From: JAJRXG01 sp964470035 | GTDB taxonomy: Bacteria > Bacteroidota > Bacteroidia > Chitinophagales > Saprospiraceae | DNA length: 21,149 bases | Direction of reading: 5' to 3' | Assembly: GCA_964470035.1 (NCBI GenBank) | Contig: CAYYBR010000048.1 | Coordinates: 1-21,149 of the forward strand | In this document: in pieces, positions 1 to 6,653 of the stretch | Position numbering within the stretch: the stretch's first letter is position 1 | Layout of the letters: each line of letters opens with the position of its first letter | Program-made: the position numbers and the translations under genes | Notes under the pieces: generated by a model | Seen by the model: the letters and a program-made list of their open reading frames with translations, nothing else | Databases searched by the model: none | Told to the model about the DNA's origin: nothing

Positions 1-94
1 TGAAAATGGTGTGATTTTACTCTAAACGTAAAAGAATCTTCAATTTTTTAGTAAATTTTCTATCCAGAATAAAGACGAAGAATTATTCAATTTT

Positions 95-1210
95 ATGAAT
101 ATCAGCATCCTATCTGATTCTATTGATACTCAATACGCCGGGATACACATTTATACTAAACACCTCATCTTGGGATTAGCAAAAAGTCAATATGTATCAA
201 ACCTTTATACAATACGCAGTATTAATGGTCCAAAGATGGCTCCTAATGAAGATAAAATCATCATAGAGAACAAAAAAATACCACTTTATAGGTATTTGAG
301 AGCGTTTTACATCGTTCCGCGATTCATAAAGAAAATTAACCCCGACATCGTCATCGAACCAGCGCATTTTGGACCCTTCAATTTACCTAAGACAATCAAA
401 CGAGTGACTGTTATACATGACCTCACCCCCATTCTAAACTCATCCTGGCATCCTTTAGCTCGTGTGGTCGCACACAGGTTATTGCTAAAGACGATATTGA
501 GAAAAGCTGACCTTATCATCACCAATTCGGCTCATAGCAAGTCGGACATAGTGTCTTATTATCCACAGTGTAAACAGAAGATAAAAGCCGTGCATCTGGG
601 TGTTTCTTCTTCTCTGGTAAAAGTTGATTCAAAACAACCTCTTCAGAAATTAGGCATTAATAAAAGCTATATACTGTACTTAGGTACTATTGAACCCAGA
701 AAAAACCTCAGTAGGGTCATAGAGGCTTATAACCATATGAGACGAAAACATCCTGAAAGGACAGAACAATTATTGATAGCAGGTAAAGAAGGTTGGAAGA
801 CAAGAGATATCATGAATACTAGAAGGCATTCTCCATATGTCGATGACATCATACTGTTAGGATATGTAGATAGAGAGGATATACCGTGCCTCTTAAGCCA
901 TACAAGCTTATTTGTATATCCATCCTTATACGAAGGATTTGGGTTGCCTGTTCTTGAGGCACTGGCGTGTGGAGCCAGAGTCCTCACCTCTAATACTTCG
1001 AGTCTACCAGAAGTTGGTGGTGAACATTGTGACTATTGTGATCCGTATGATATAGGTGACATCGCTACAAAAATGTCTCAAGCTCTTATTTCTCAGGATA
1101 CCGAGGAAGAACAAAAAGCAAGGATCACTTATGCTCAAGGCTACACTTGGGAGAGGTTTGGAGAAACCTTCTCTGAGTATCTTCAAGAGCTGCATCAGTC
1201 TGACCGATAA
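95..1210 (+). CDS. GT4-family glycosyltransferase
   Basis: A 371-residue retaining glycosyltransferase with the GT-B fold, expected to transfer a sugar from a nucleotide donor to a growing surface glycan on the cytoplasmic side. The C-terminal donor-binding half is clear: YLGTIEPRKNL near residues 195-205, then PSLYEGFGLPVLEALACG near 276-293. The latter holds the EX7E pair (E280 and E288) typical of GT4 (Glycos_transf_1). Full length for the family, with no transmembrane segment. It is the first of three co-directional genes, followed after 34 bases by the UDP-glucose dehydrogenase gene. Donor and acceptor cannot be told from sequence; a UDP-xylose or UDP-glucuronate donor is only a guess from the neighbours. 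The family call is firm and the specificity unknown. Confidence 0.92.
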   Translation: MNISILSDSIDTQYAGIHIYTKHLILGLAKSQYVSNLYTIRSINGPKMAPNEDKIIIENKKIPLYRYLRAFYIVPRFIKKINPDIVIEPAHFGPFNLPKTIKRVTVIHDLTPILNSSWHPLARVVAHRLLLKTILRKADLIITNSAHSKSDIVSYYPQCKQKIKAVHLGVSSSLVKVDSKQPLQKLGINKSYILYLGTIEPRKNLSRVIEAYNHMRRKHPERTEQLLIAGKEGWKTRDIMNTRRHSPYVDDIILLGYVDREDIPCLLSHTSLFVYPSLYEGFGLPVLEALACGARVLTSNTSSLPEVGGEHCDYCDPYDIGDIATKMSQALISQDTEEEQKARITYAQGYTWERFGETFSEYLQELHQSDR

Positions 1211-1216
1211 GTCAGC

Positions 1217-1224
1217 TATATTTG
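1217..1224 (+). promoter_or_regulatory. Possible Bacteroidota -7 element before ugd
   Basis: TATATTTG matches the Bacteroidota -7 consensus TAnnTTTG exactly and lies 20 bases before the ATG of the dehydrogenase gene, in the short gap after the GT4 gene. No convincing TTG/TTTG -33 element sits at the usual distance upstream, so this may be a weak internal promoter or chance. Confidence 0.35.
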
Positions 1225-1244
1225 TATATACAAAGAATCATAAT

Positions 1245-2549
1245 ATGAGAATAGCCGTCATAGGAACGGGCTATGTAGGACTGGTATCTGGTACATGTTT
1301 TGCCGAATCTGGACACCATGTTGCCTGCGTAGATATCAATCCAGTTATCGTAGATAAGCTGAATCAAGGAAAACTTACCATATACGAGCCGGGGTTGAAA
1401 GCTATCTTTGATAGAAATGTGAAAGCACAAAGGCTTCACTTTACTACAAATCTCGCTGATGGTGTACTTGGTGCAAGTGTCATCTTTATGGCCCTCCCTA
1501 CGCCACCAGGCGAAGATGGTTCGGCAGATCTTACTTACATATTAAAGGCCGCTGCAGACGTGGCAAAGCTGGTGGAAGATTACACCGTTATTGTTGATAA
1601 AAGCACAGTACCAGTTGGCACTGCTGAGAAGGTGCATGAAGTGATGTCGAAAAGCCTCTCTAGTGATAAGTTTGATGTGGTCTCTAATCCTGAGTTCTTA
1701 CGCGAAGGGGCTGCCGTAGATGACTTTCTCAAGCCTGATAGAATTGTCATAGGCACGAGTTCTACAAGAGCAAAAGAGGTAATGGAGGAGCTATATAAGC
1801 CCTTTGTACGACAAGGAAATCCGATCTACTTCATGGATGAGAGATCTGCAGAGATGACTAAATATGCGGCTAACTCTTATTTGGCCACTCGTATTTCCTT
1901 TATGAATGAGATAGCTAACCTTTGCACACTTGCCGGGGCCAATGTGGACCACGTACGTCTCGGTATGGGAAGTGATAATCGCATAGGAAAGAGATTTCTC
2001 TTTCCGGGTGTGGGATATGGAGGCTCATGCTTTCCTAAAGATGTACAAGCCCTCGAGAAAACTGCCGATGATTTTGAGTATGACTTTAAAATATTGAAGT
2101 CTGTGATGACAGTAAATGATCGTCAAAAGTTGCTGGCCTATCAAACGCTGACAGACATTTACGGAAGTGAACTAAAGAATAAAACGATCGGAATCTGGGG
2201 TCTTGCTTTTAAGCCTAATACGGACGATATACGGGAAGCACCGGCTTTATACTTAATTAAAGATCTACTTAGTCAAGGTGTACAGATAAAGGCATTTGAC
2301 CCTGAAGCGATGGAGAATACCAAAAGAGAGTTTGGTGATCAAATAGAATTTAGTCCGACTTATACAGATACCTATATTGATGTAGATGCGCTCGTGATCA
2401 TGACTGAGTGGAGTGTATTTAGAAATCCCGACTTTGATCATATGCTTTCGCAAATAAGGGATAGAATAATCTTTGATGGGAGAAATCTATATGATCCTAC
2501 AGAAATGAGGGACATGGGGTTTTCTTATTATAGTGTAGGCCGACCTTAA
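1245..2549 (+). CDS. ugd: UDP-glucose 6-dehydrogenase
   Basis: Oxidises UDP-glucose to UDP-glucuronate with two NAD+ in the cytoplasm. The 434-residue protein starts with the dinucleotide-binding motif GTGYVG (residues 7-12). It carries SNPEFLREG (147-155), the conserved lysine in EMTKYAAN (K206), and the catalytic cysteine in GYGGSCFPKD (C262), followed by a C-terminal UDP-binding domain. The frame is open further upstream to 1056, but that stretch overlaps the GT4 gene. The ATG at 1245 puts the Rossmann motif right at the N-terminus, as is standard for the family, so it is the start chosen. The decarboxylase that uses its product begins 12 bases downstream, which supports an operon and a shared pathway. 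Confidence 0.97.
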   Translation: MRIAVIGTGYVGLVSGTCFAESGHHVACVDINPVIVDKLNQGKLTIYEPGLKAIFDRNVKAQRLHFTTNLADGVLGASVIFMALPTPPGEDGSADLTYILKAAADVAKLVEDYTVIVDKSTVPVGTAEKVHEVMSKSLSSDKFDVVSNPEFLREGAAVDDFLKPDRIVIGTSSTRAKEVMEELYKPFVRQGNPIYFMDERSAEMTKYAANSYLATRISFMNEIANLCTLAGANVDHVRLGMGSDNRIGKRFLFPGVGYGGSCFPKDVQALEKTADDFEYDFKILKSVMTVNDRQKLLAYQTLTDIYGSELKNKTIGIWGLAFKPNTDDIREAPALYLIKDLLSQGVQIKAFDPEAMENTKREFGDQIEFSPTYTDTYIDVDALVIMTEWSVFRNPDFDHMLSQIRDRIIFDGRNLYDPTEMRDMGFSYYSVGRP

Positions 2550-2561
2550 ACTACCAATATC

Positions 2562-3494
2562 ATGAAAAGAATACTTATCACAGGAGCTGCAGGCTTTTTG
2601 GGTTCTCACTTGTGCGACCGATTCATATCAGATGGGTATCAGGTGATAGGGATGGACAATCTATTGACTGGTGATATGAATAACATCAGTCACCTTATGC
2701 CACATAAGCGTTTTAGTTTTTATCACCATGATGTATCTAAGTTTGTCCACGTTCCAGGATCACTAGATTATATTCTTCACTTCGCTTCTCCAGCTAGCCC
2801 GATAGACTACCTCAAGATGCCCATACAAACGCTGAAAGTTGGAAGTCTAGGTACGCATAATCTATTGGGACTGGCTAAAGCTAAAGGTGCCACTTTTATG
2901 ATAGCCTCCACTTCTGAGGTTTACGGCGATCCCTTGGAGCATCCACAGAAAGAGACGTATTGGGGAAATGTAAATCCCATAGGACCAAGAGGCGTGTATG
3001 ATGAAGCTAAAAGGTTTCAAGAGGCTATAACTATGGCCTATCATACCTATCATCAACTTGACATAAGGATAGTAAGGATATTTAATACTTATGGTCCTCG
3101 TATGCGAGTGAATGATGGTAGAGCGCTTCCGGCATTTTTCTCTCAAGCTATAGAAGGAAAAGACATAACCGTATTTGGTGATGGATCTCAGACAAGGTCA
3201 TTTTGTTATGTCGATGATCTGGTTGAAGGTATAAGCAAGCTTCTTCACTCCGACTACACCCGTCCTGTAAACATAGGTAACCCTAATGAAATAACAATCC
3301 TAGAGGCCGCACAAGACGTCTTACAGCTGACGCAGTCTACATCAAAAATCACCTTTCTGGATTTACCCAAAGATGATCCCAAGGTGCGGCAACCTGATAT
3401 TTCCCTAGCAAAAGAAAAATTGAATTGGCAACCAAAGGTGGATAGAAAAGAGGGGTTCTTGAAGACCTACAAATACTTCAAGTCTGTCCTCTAA
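2562..3494 (+). CDS. uxs: UDP-glucuronate decarboxylase (UDP-xylose synthase family)
   Basis: An extended short-chain dehydrogenase of 310 residues predicted to convert UDP-glucuronate to UDP-xylose with bound NAD+. The nucleotide-binding motif TGAAGFLGSH is at residues 7-16. STSEVYGDP near 116-124 supplies the catalytic Ser/Thr region. The Y146-x3-K150 pair sits in GPRGVYDEAKR, the form characteristic of UXS enzymes rather than of 4-epimerases or dTDP-glucose dehydratases. IFNTYGPRM follows. Length is normal for soluble UXS. Pairing with ugd only 12 bases upstream strongly favours this reaction. A UDP-glucuronate 4-epimerase is the main alternative but fits the YDEAKR signature less well. 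The gene ends just before a hairpin terminator. Confidence 0.92.
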   Translation: MKRILITGAAGFLGSHLCDRFISDGYQVIGMDNLLTGDMNNISHLMPHKRFSFYHHDVSKFVHVPGSLDYILHFASPASPIDYLKMPIQTLKVGSLGTHNLLGLAKAKGATFMIASTSEVYGDPLEHPQKETYWGNVNPIGPRGVYDEAKRFQEAITMAYHTYHQLDIRIVRIFNTYGPRMRVNDGRALPAFFSQAIEGKDITVFGDGSQTRSFCYVDDLVEGISKLLHSDYTRPVNIGNPNEITILEAAQDVLQLTQSTSKITFLDLPKDDPKVRQPDISLAKEKLNWQPKVDRKEGFLKTYKYFKSVL

Positions 3495-3497
3495 TAA

Positions 3498-3527
3498 AAA
3501 AGGGACGAGCTAAAGCCCATCCCTTTT
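3498..3527. terminator. Bidirectional hairpin terminator between converging genes
   Basis: A perfect 8-bp inverted repeat, AAAAGGGA (3498-3505) and TCCCTTTT (3520-3527), has a 14-base loop. It lies four bases after the stop of the decarboxylase gene and 23 bases beyond the stop of the opposing DNA-binding protein gene. The A-rich left arm and T-rich right arm give a U-tract in either direction, so it could end transcription of both arms. Confidence 0.8.
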
Positions 3528-3550
3528 ATATCGTGCTAATTAGTTTCTAT

Positions 3551-4021
3551 CTATCCAAAGATAGCATCAGCATAAGCCACTTTTAATTTAGCTATCTCAG
3601 CTTCAGCAGCTTTGATACGCCCTTGTAGCGCAACAATTTTTGATTTGATAGCTGTAGCAGATCCAGCTGGAGCTGCTTTAACGACAGCAGGCTTTCTACC
3701 GCGCTTTCTACCAGGTTTTCTACCTCTTCTCTTTTTAGAAGCTGTTTTCGCAGCTGGAGCTGGAGCAGCGGCAGCAGCAGGCTTTGGACCTGGCTTTCTA
3801 CCTCTTTTCTTAGGAGCTGCTTTTTTCCCAGCACTTGCTTTTTTAGCAGTACTCGCTTTTTTAGCTGCCTTTGGTTTTTTACCGCCAAACTTAGCTCTCC
3901 AGTTATAGTATGTTCCTAAACTAAAACCATACTTCTTTGCGAGGTCAGCAGGCTTAGCCCCGTCAACTACTTCTTGAACAATCTTTTTAGCTTGTTCTTC
4001 TGAAATTCTTTTTTTTGCCAT
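3551..4021 (-). CDS. Small basic DNA-binding protein: transposase-like HTH, AT-hook tail, coiled coil
   Basis: A 156-residue protein with three visible parts. Residues 6-43 look like the helix-turn-helix of IS3-type OrfA transposases (a GAKPADLAKKYGFS segment followed by TYYNWRAKFGG). Residues 47-120 are a low-complexity Lys/Ala/Pro tail with three AT-hook-like repeats: KRGRKPG at 72-78, RRGRKPG at 98-104 and KRGRKPA at 106-112. Residues 124-151 (IKSKIVALQGRIKAAEAEIAKL) are a heptad-like helix probably used for dimerisation. No transposase catalytic partner is nearby. The ATG at 4021 is preferred over one 42 bases upstream because the HTH then starts normally and a -7 element lies 28 bases before it. 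The role is inferred: a nucleoid-associated or regulatory protein, possibly a domesticated transposase HTH. A long open frame on the opposite strand (3612-3908) is a by-product of the repetitive sequence. Confidence 0.88.
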   Translation of the reverse strand: MAKKRISEEQAKKIVQEVVDGAKPADLAKKYGFSLGTYYNWRAKFGGKKPKAAKKASTAKKASAGKKAAPKKRGRKPGPKPAAAAAPAPAAKTASKKRRGRKPGRKRGRKPAVVKAAPAGSATAIKSKIVALQGRIKAAEAEIAKLKVAYADAIFG

Positions 4022-4048
4022 TAGAATTAAATTATGAATAAAACTTTG

Positions 4049-4056
4049 CAAATGTA
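4049..4056 (-). promoter_or_regulatory. Bacteroidota -7 promoter element of the HTH/AT-hook gene
   Basis: Read on the minus strand this is TACATTTG, an exact match to TAnnTTTG. It lies 27-28 bases before the ATG at 4021, in the only gap of about 100 bases in this part of the locus. The -33 region about 21 bases upstream reads GTTTCT, a poor match to TTTG. This suggests that the DNA-binding protein gene is transcribed independently of the glycan operon. Confidence 0.55.
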
Positions 4057-4059
4057 ATG

Positions 4060-4077
4060 CCATTATTGGAATAATGG
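4060..4077. promoter_or_regulatory. Perfect palindrome in the promoter spacer; candidate operator
   Basis: CCATTATT (4060-4067) and AATAATGG (4070-4077) are perfect 8-bp inverted arms around a two-base centre. The site lies three bases upstream of the -7 element, between -33 and -7 of the HTH/AT-hook gene. This is where a dimeric repressor would block RNA polymerase, and the gene it precedes encodes an HTH protein with a likely dimerising helix, so autoregulation is plausible. No binding data can be read from sequence. Confidence 0.5.
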
Positions 4078-4126
4078 AGAAACTATTTTCTAACTCTGAT
4101 ATATTAAATATTATAATAAGTCGAAT

Positions 4127-5155
4127 CTAGTCAGCGCTTAACTTAATGAGGATTCTTCTCAGGTCTGTGAGAGCAAAAAAACTTGTTGGTCTCATGAAAG
4201 ACTTTTGATATAAAATAGCAGAGTCGTACGTGTCATAAAAATCCTTTCTAGAAGCTAAAGCTAAAGGCAAATCTTCTCTTATAAATCCAATAAGGGCAAC
4301 ACTGTGCAGCCGTATTAGATGCCATTGAAAAGAGAAAAGACCGAAAAAGAACCACATCAAATACTTCATTAACAAGAACATACTGTTGAAGAGAAGAAAT
4401 CTATTTGGCATTAACTTGATATACGTATAAAAGATATTGCGCTGTATCTGTTGTAAGTATCGGTTGTTTCTAATCTTTTTAATGGACTGACTTACCTTAT
4501 GATAAACAATCGCTTCTGGACATAGAATACATTTATAGCCTAGCAACTTACCCCGAAGTCCAAGTTCTGCATCTTCATAACCAGTGTCAAAATACCTATC
4601 AAAAAACCCTATCTCTTGCAACATCGATACTCTATACAATACCGCTCCGCCACATGCTCCTAAGTTCTCAAAGACTTCGGTGTATTTTTGATGTAACTGT
4701 TTATGGCCTAATGGTAAGATCTCTCCTGTATTAAGCATAAAGTGACCTAGATTATCAATCACTCTTCTATCAAAATAATTGATCATCTTACTACTAATTA
4801 TATCTCCTTTATGCTCTTCAGCACATAAGATGAGTTCATCTATCCAATCTGGATGAATAACAGTATCGTTATTAAGGAGTGCTATAAATTCAGGAAGATT
4901 AAACCTTTTTAGAATGTCTTCTACTATATCTGCATTGCCACGGGTAAATCCTTTATTTTCTTTATTAAAAACTAAGGTGATCAAAGTAGAGTCCTCATAT
5001 AACTTCTTGAGTTCTGCTTGTTCCTGACGTGAAGAGCCATTATCTACAAGAATGACCTCATACTTGTCCTTATCCAAGTGGGACAAAGACCGCATACACT
5101 CAGCTGTGTCAGAAAGACCATTCCAGTTTAATATGATTATTGGGACCCTTGACAT
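4127..5155 (-). CDS. GT2-family glycosyltransferase (rhamnosyltransferase-like)
   Basis: A 342-residue inverting GT-A glycosyltransferase. Visible are the N-terminal strand IIILNWNG (residues 6-13), the VDNGSS turn near 37-42, LLNNDT (93-98) carrying the metal/nucleotide-binding acidic residue in place of a classical DxD, and TGYEDAELGLR near 191-201 with the probable catalytic acidic pair E194/D195. The C-terminal third has hydrophobic stretches (near residues 250-290) suggesting membrane association. The layout resembles WbbL/rhamnosyltransferase-type enzymes that build O-antigen backbones. It ends the run of minus-strand glycan genes, 35 bases after the sulfotransferase gene. The family is confident; donor and linkage are unknown. 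Confidence 0.92.
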   Translation of the reverse strand: MSRVPIIILNWNGLSDTAECMRSLSHLDKDKYEVILVDNGSSRQEQAELKKLYEDSTLITLVFNKENKGFTRGNADIVEDILKRFNLPEFIALLNNDTVIHPDWIDELILCAEEHKGDIISSKMINYFDRRVIDNLGHFMLNTGEILPLGHKQLHQKYTEVFENLGACGGAVLYRVSMLQEIGFFDRYFDTGYEDAELGLRGKLLGYKCILCPEAIVYHKVSQSIKKIRNNRYLQQIQRNIFYTYIKLMPNRFLLFNSMFLLMKYLMWFFFGLFSFQWHLIRLHSVALIGFIREDLPLALASRKDFYDTYDSAILYQKSFMRPTSFFALTDLRRILIKLSAD

Positions 5156-5190
5156 GTCTTCAATAAGTCTTTTCGATATGCAAGTTTGCG

Positions 5191-5955
5191 CTAAACACTA
5201 ATTTCAACTTTTCTTTTGAGAAATAATTCTTTCGCTCTTCGGTAAAACTCTACTTCTCGGCTATTCAAGTCTTCGATCATTTGTAGGACTTTAGCATCTA
5301 ACTCTTCCTTAAGATAAGATCTGTTTTTATGATTAATCTCTTCCGAGATATCCAACCAATCGGGCCTTGTATATTGTAATAGTGTTAATGATGATGACAT
5401 ATCTTCAAGTATACCAAAGCTGCCATAATCAGTTTTTAACACTGACAAGGCCTTATCGATATCTTCGGTATCAACTTTTCCACCACGGATGATATTCTTA
5501 GTGAGGTATATGATACTCAAGTTAGATGAGGTGATAAGAATTTCTCTTAGTTGGTTTGACGTAAGATCATTGATGGATAATCCTTTTACACCGCCCCTGC
5601 CCTTTTTCTTGTTAAAGAACTCATAGTGCGAAAGCACCCTATCAATAGGGTTTCTAAGCATAATGTAATAAAAGGGGCTTTGAAGATAAGGGGCCGCCTT
5701 TTGGTGCCAATTATAGCCAACATGCATGGCCACTATCTTATATCTCTTTCTTAGAAAACGCTTTTGTGCCTTGGCACCCAATCGATGATAGTCTTTTTCA
5801 ACTGACAGCCAGTTTTGACCTGGTATATAGCGCTCAGTTCTTTTGATCCCACTCTTTCTACCACACCTGTTAAAGAAATCTCTCAGGCTAGTCCCTCCAC
5901 ACTTTGGTATATGCGTGAAGATCAAGCCGTCATATGTCTTATTATTTTGACTCAT
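5191..5955 (-). CDS. Sulfotransferase (carbohydrate Sulfotransfer_2-like)
   Basis: A 254-residue cytoplasmic enzyme predicted to move sulfate from PAPS to a sugar hydroxyl. HIPKCGGTSL (residues 15-24) is the 5'-phosphosulfate-binding loop in the form seen in the Sulfotransfer_2 family. RNPIDRVLSHY (101-111) is the 3'-phosphate-binding motif with its conserved Arg and Ser. No signal peptide or membrane segment is seen. The start codon overlaps the stop of the upstream glycosyltransferase reading frame as ATGA, so the two are translationally linked. It is one of three sulfotransferase-like modules here, which points to a sulfated surface polysaccharide or glycoprotein glycan. The acceptor cannot be predicted. 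Confidence 0.88.
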   Translation of the reverse strand: MSQNNKTYDGLIFTHIPKCGGTSLRDFFNRCGRKSGIKRTERYIPGQNWLSVEKDYHRLGAKAQKRFLRKRYKIVAMHVGYNWHQKAAPYLQSPFYYIMLRNPIDRVLSHYEFFNKKKGRGGVKGLSINDLTSNQLREILITSSNLSIIYLTKNIIRGGKVDTEDIDKALSVLKTDYGSFGILEDMSSSLTLLQYTRPDWLDISEEINHKNRSYLKEELDAKVLQMIEDLNSREVEFYRRAKELFLKRKVEISV

Positions 5956-6521
5956 GCAAGGTCTAGATTCTTATTGTGCTCTTTTACGCTTTGTTTAACA
6001 TGATCAAGAATCTTACCGTGTTTTGAAATAAACAATTCTGCATTCGTCTTTTGATAGGACTTAAAACCCGAGTCCAGAGATGTGCCCGCTGTACTTCCTC
6101 CGTGATGAATGATAGATATCCTAGGTACAACAATCACAGATCTGCCACTTCCCCAGGCTCTATAACAAAGGTCACTATCTTCAAAGTAACAGGGATGAAA
6201 AGCTTCATCAAATAGCCCTATGTCATCTATCAAGTCTCTTTTTATATACATCAAACAACCAGATACATATGGCACAGCATGTGGCTCGTTATCTTCTATG
6301 TCAACGGTAGTATCTCCATTATGATAGTTTACTCCTGTGCCATCTTTATAGATCTCTGCTCCGATCTCTTGTATGCTGCCGTCCGTGTTATTAAGTCTAG
6401 CTCCTGTTATACCCACTTGTGGATCTCTGTAAGCTATCGTCTGCAGAGATGAAAGCCAACCATGGCTAACTACCGTATCATTATTTAATAAGACTACATC
6501 TTGCTCCGATGAAGACATCAT
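5952..6521 (-). CDS. C-terminal part of a GT2 glycosyltransferase, cut off by an in-frame amber
   Basis: These 189 residues are the second half of a GT2 catalytic domain: VVLLNNDT (residues 9-16), then YVSGCLMYIKRDL and YFEDSDLCYRAW (112-123) with the acidic catalytic pair. The GT-A N-terminal strand is missing. It is found in the same frame at the end of the large upstream gene, ending ITICIVTHNR...HTVYPTY before a TAG at 6651-6653. The frame from 6650 to 6522 is open and reads as normal GT2 sequence (LLIYSNACNDGTKEYL, then FTYSETNK), so the ATG at 6521 is only the first in-frame methionine. The piece is either a nonfunctional remnant, a product of readthrough, or an artefact of a one-base error. 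Its stop overlaps the sulfotransferase start by four bases. Confidence 0.75.
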   Translation of the reverse strand: MMSSSEQDVVLLNNDTVVSHGWLSSLQTIAYRDPQVGITGARLNNTDGSIQEIGAEIYKDGTGVNYHNGDTTVDIEDNEPHAVPYVSGCLMYIKRDLIDDIGLFDEAFHPCYFEDSDLCYRAWGSGRSVIVVPRISIIHHGGSTAGTSLDSGFKSYQKTNAELFISKHGKILDHVKQSVKEHNKNLDLA

Positions 6522-6650
6522 CTCATTGTTAGGTTGTACAAATACTTTATTAGTCTCTGAGTATGTAAATCTGATATTTTGATGTTTCTGTGTTAAATCC
6601 TGGAGGTACTCTTTTGTTCCATCGTTACAAGCATTAGAGTAGATGAGCAG

Positions 6651-6653
6651 CTA
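6651..6653 (-). other. In-frame TAG splitting a sulfotransferase-GT4-GT2 protein
   Basis: The codon order on the minus strand is CCT ACT TAT TAG CTG CTC ATC TAC, with the same frame continuing open for 232 further codons into a good GT2 domain. A C-to-T change from CAG (Gln) would create exactly this. TAG also ends other genes here (for example at 4127, 5191 and 9282), so general recoding of TAG is unlikely. Confidence 0.85.

Noticed and set aside
1..25. A short frame E-N-G-V-I-L-L then TAA, possibly the tail of an upstream plus-strand gene
   Set aside because: Only seven codons are visible, too few to support a gene.
1056..1244. A 63-codon N-terminal extension of the UDP-glucose dehydrogenase frame
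   Set aside because: It overlaps the GT4 gene, and the conserved Rossmann motif starts right after the ATG at 1245, as in other members of the family.
3612..3908. A 98-codon open frame on the plus strand, rich in Ala, Gly and Phe
   Set aside because: It is the antisense of the Lys/Ala/Pro repeat tail of the DNA-binding protein. Its composition mirrors the repeats, and it has no plausible promoter or family.
3551..4021. An insertion sequence, suggested by the OrfA-like HTH
   Set aside because: No OrfB or DDE-type gene, terminal inverted repeats or target duplication is seen around it, and the C-terminal two thirds are not transposase-like.
6651..6653. Use of TAG as a sense codon (alternative genetic code)
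   Set aside because: TAG ends other genes in the window at family-typical positions, so general reassignment does not fit. Only local readthrough or mutation remains possible.
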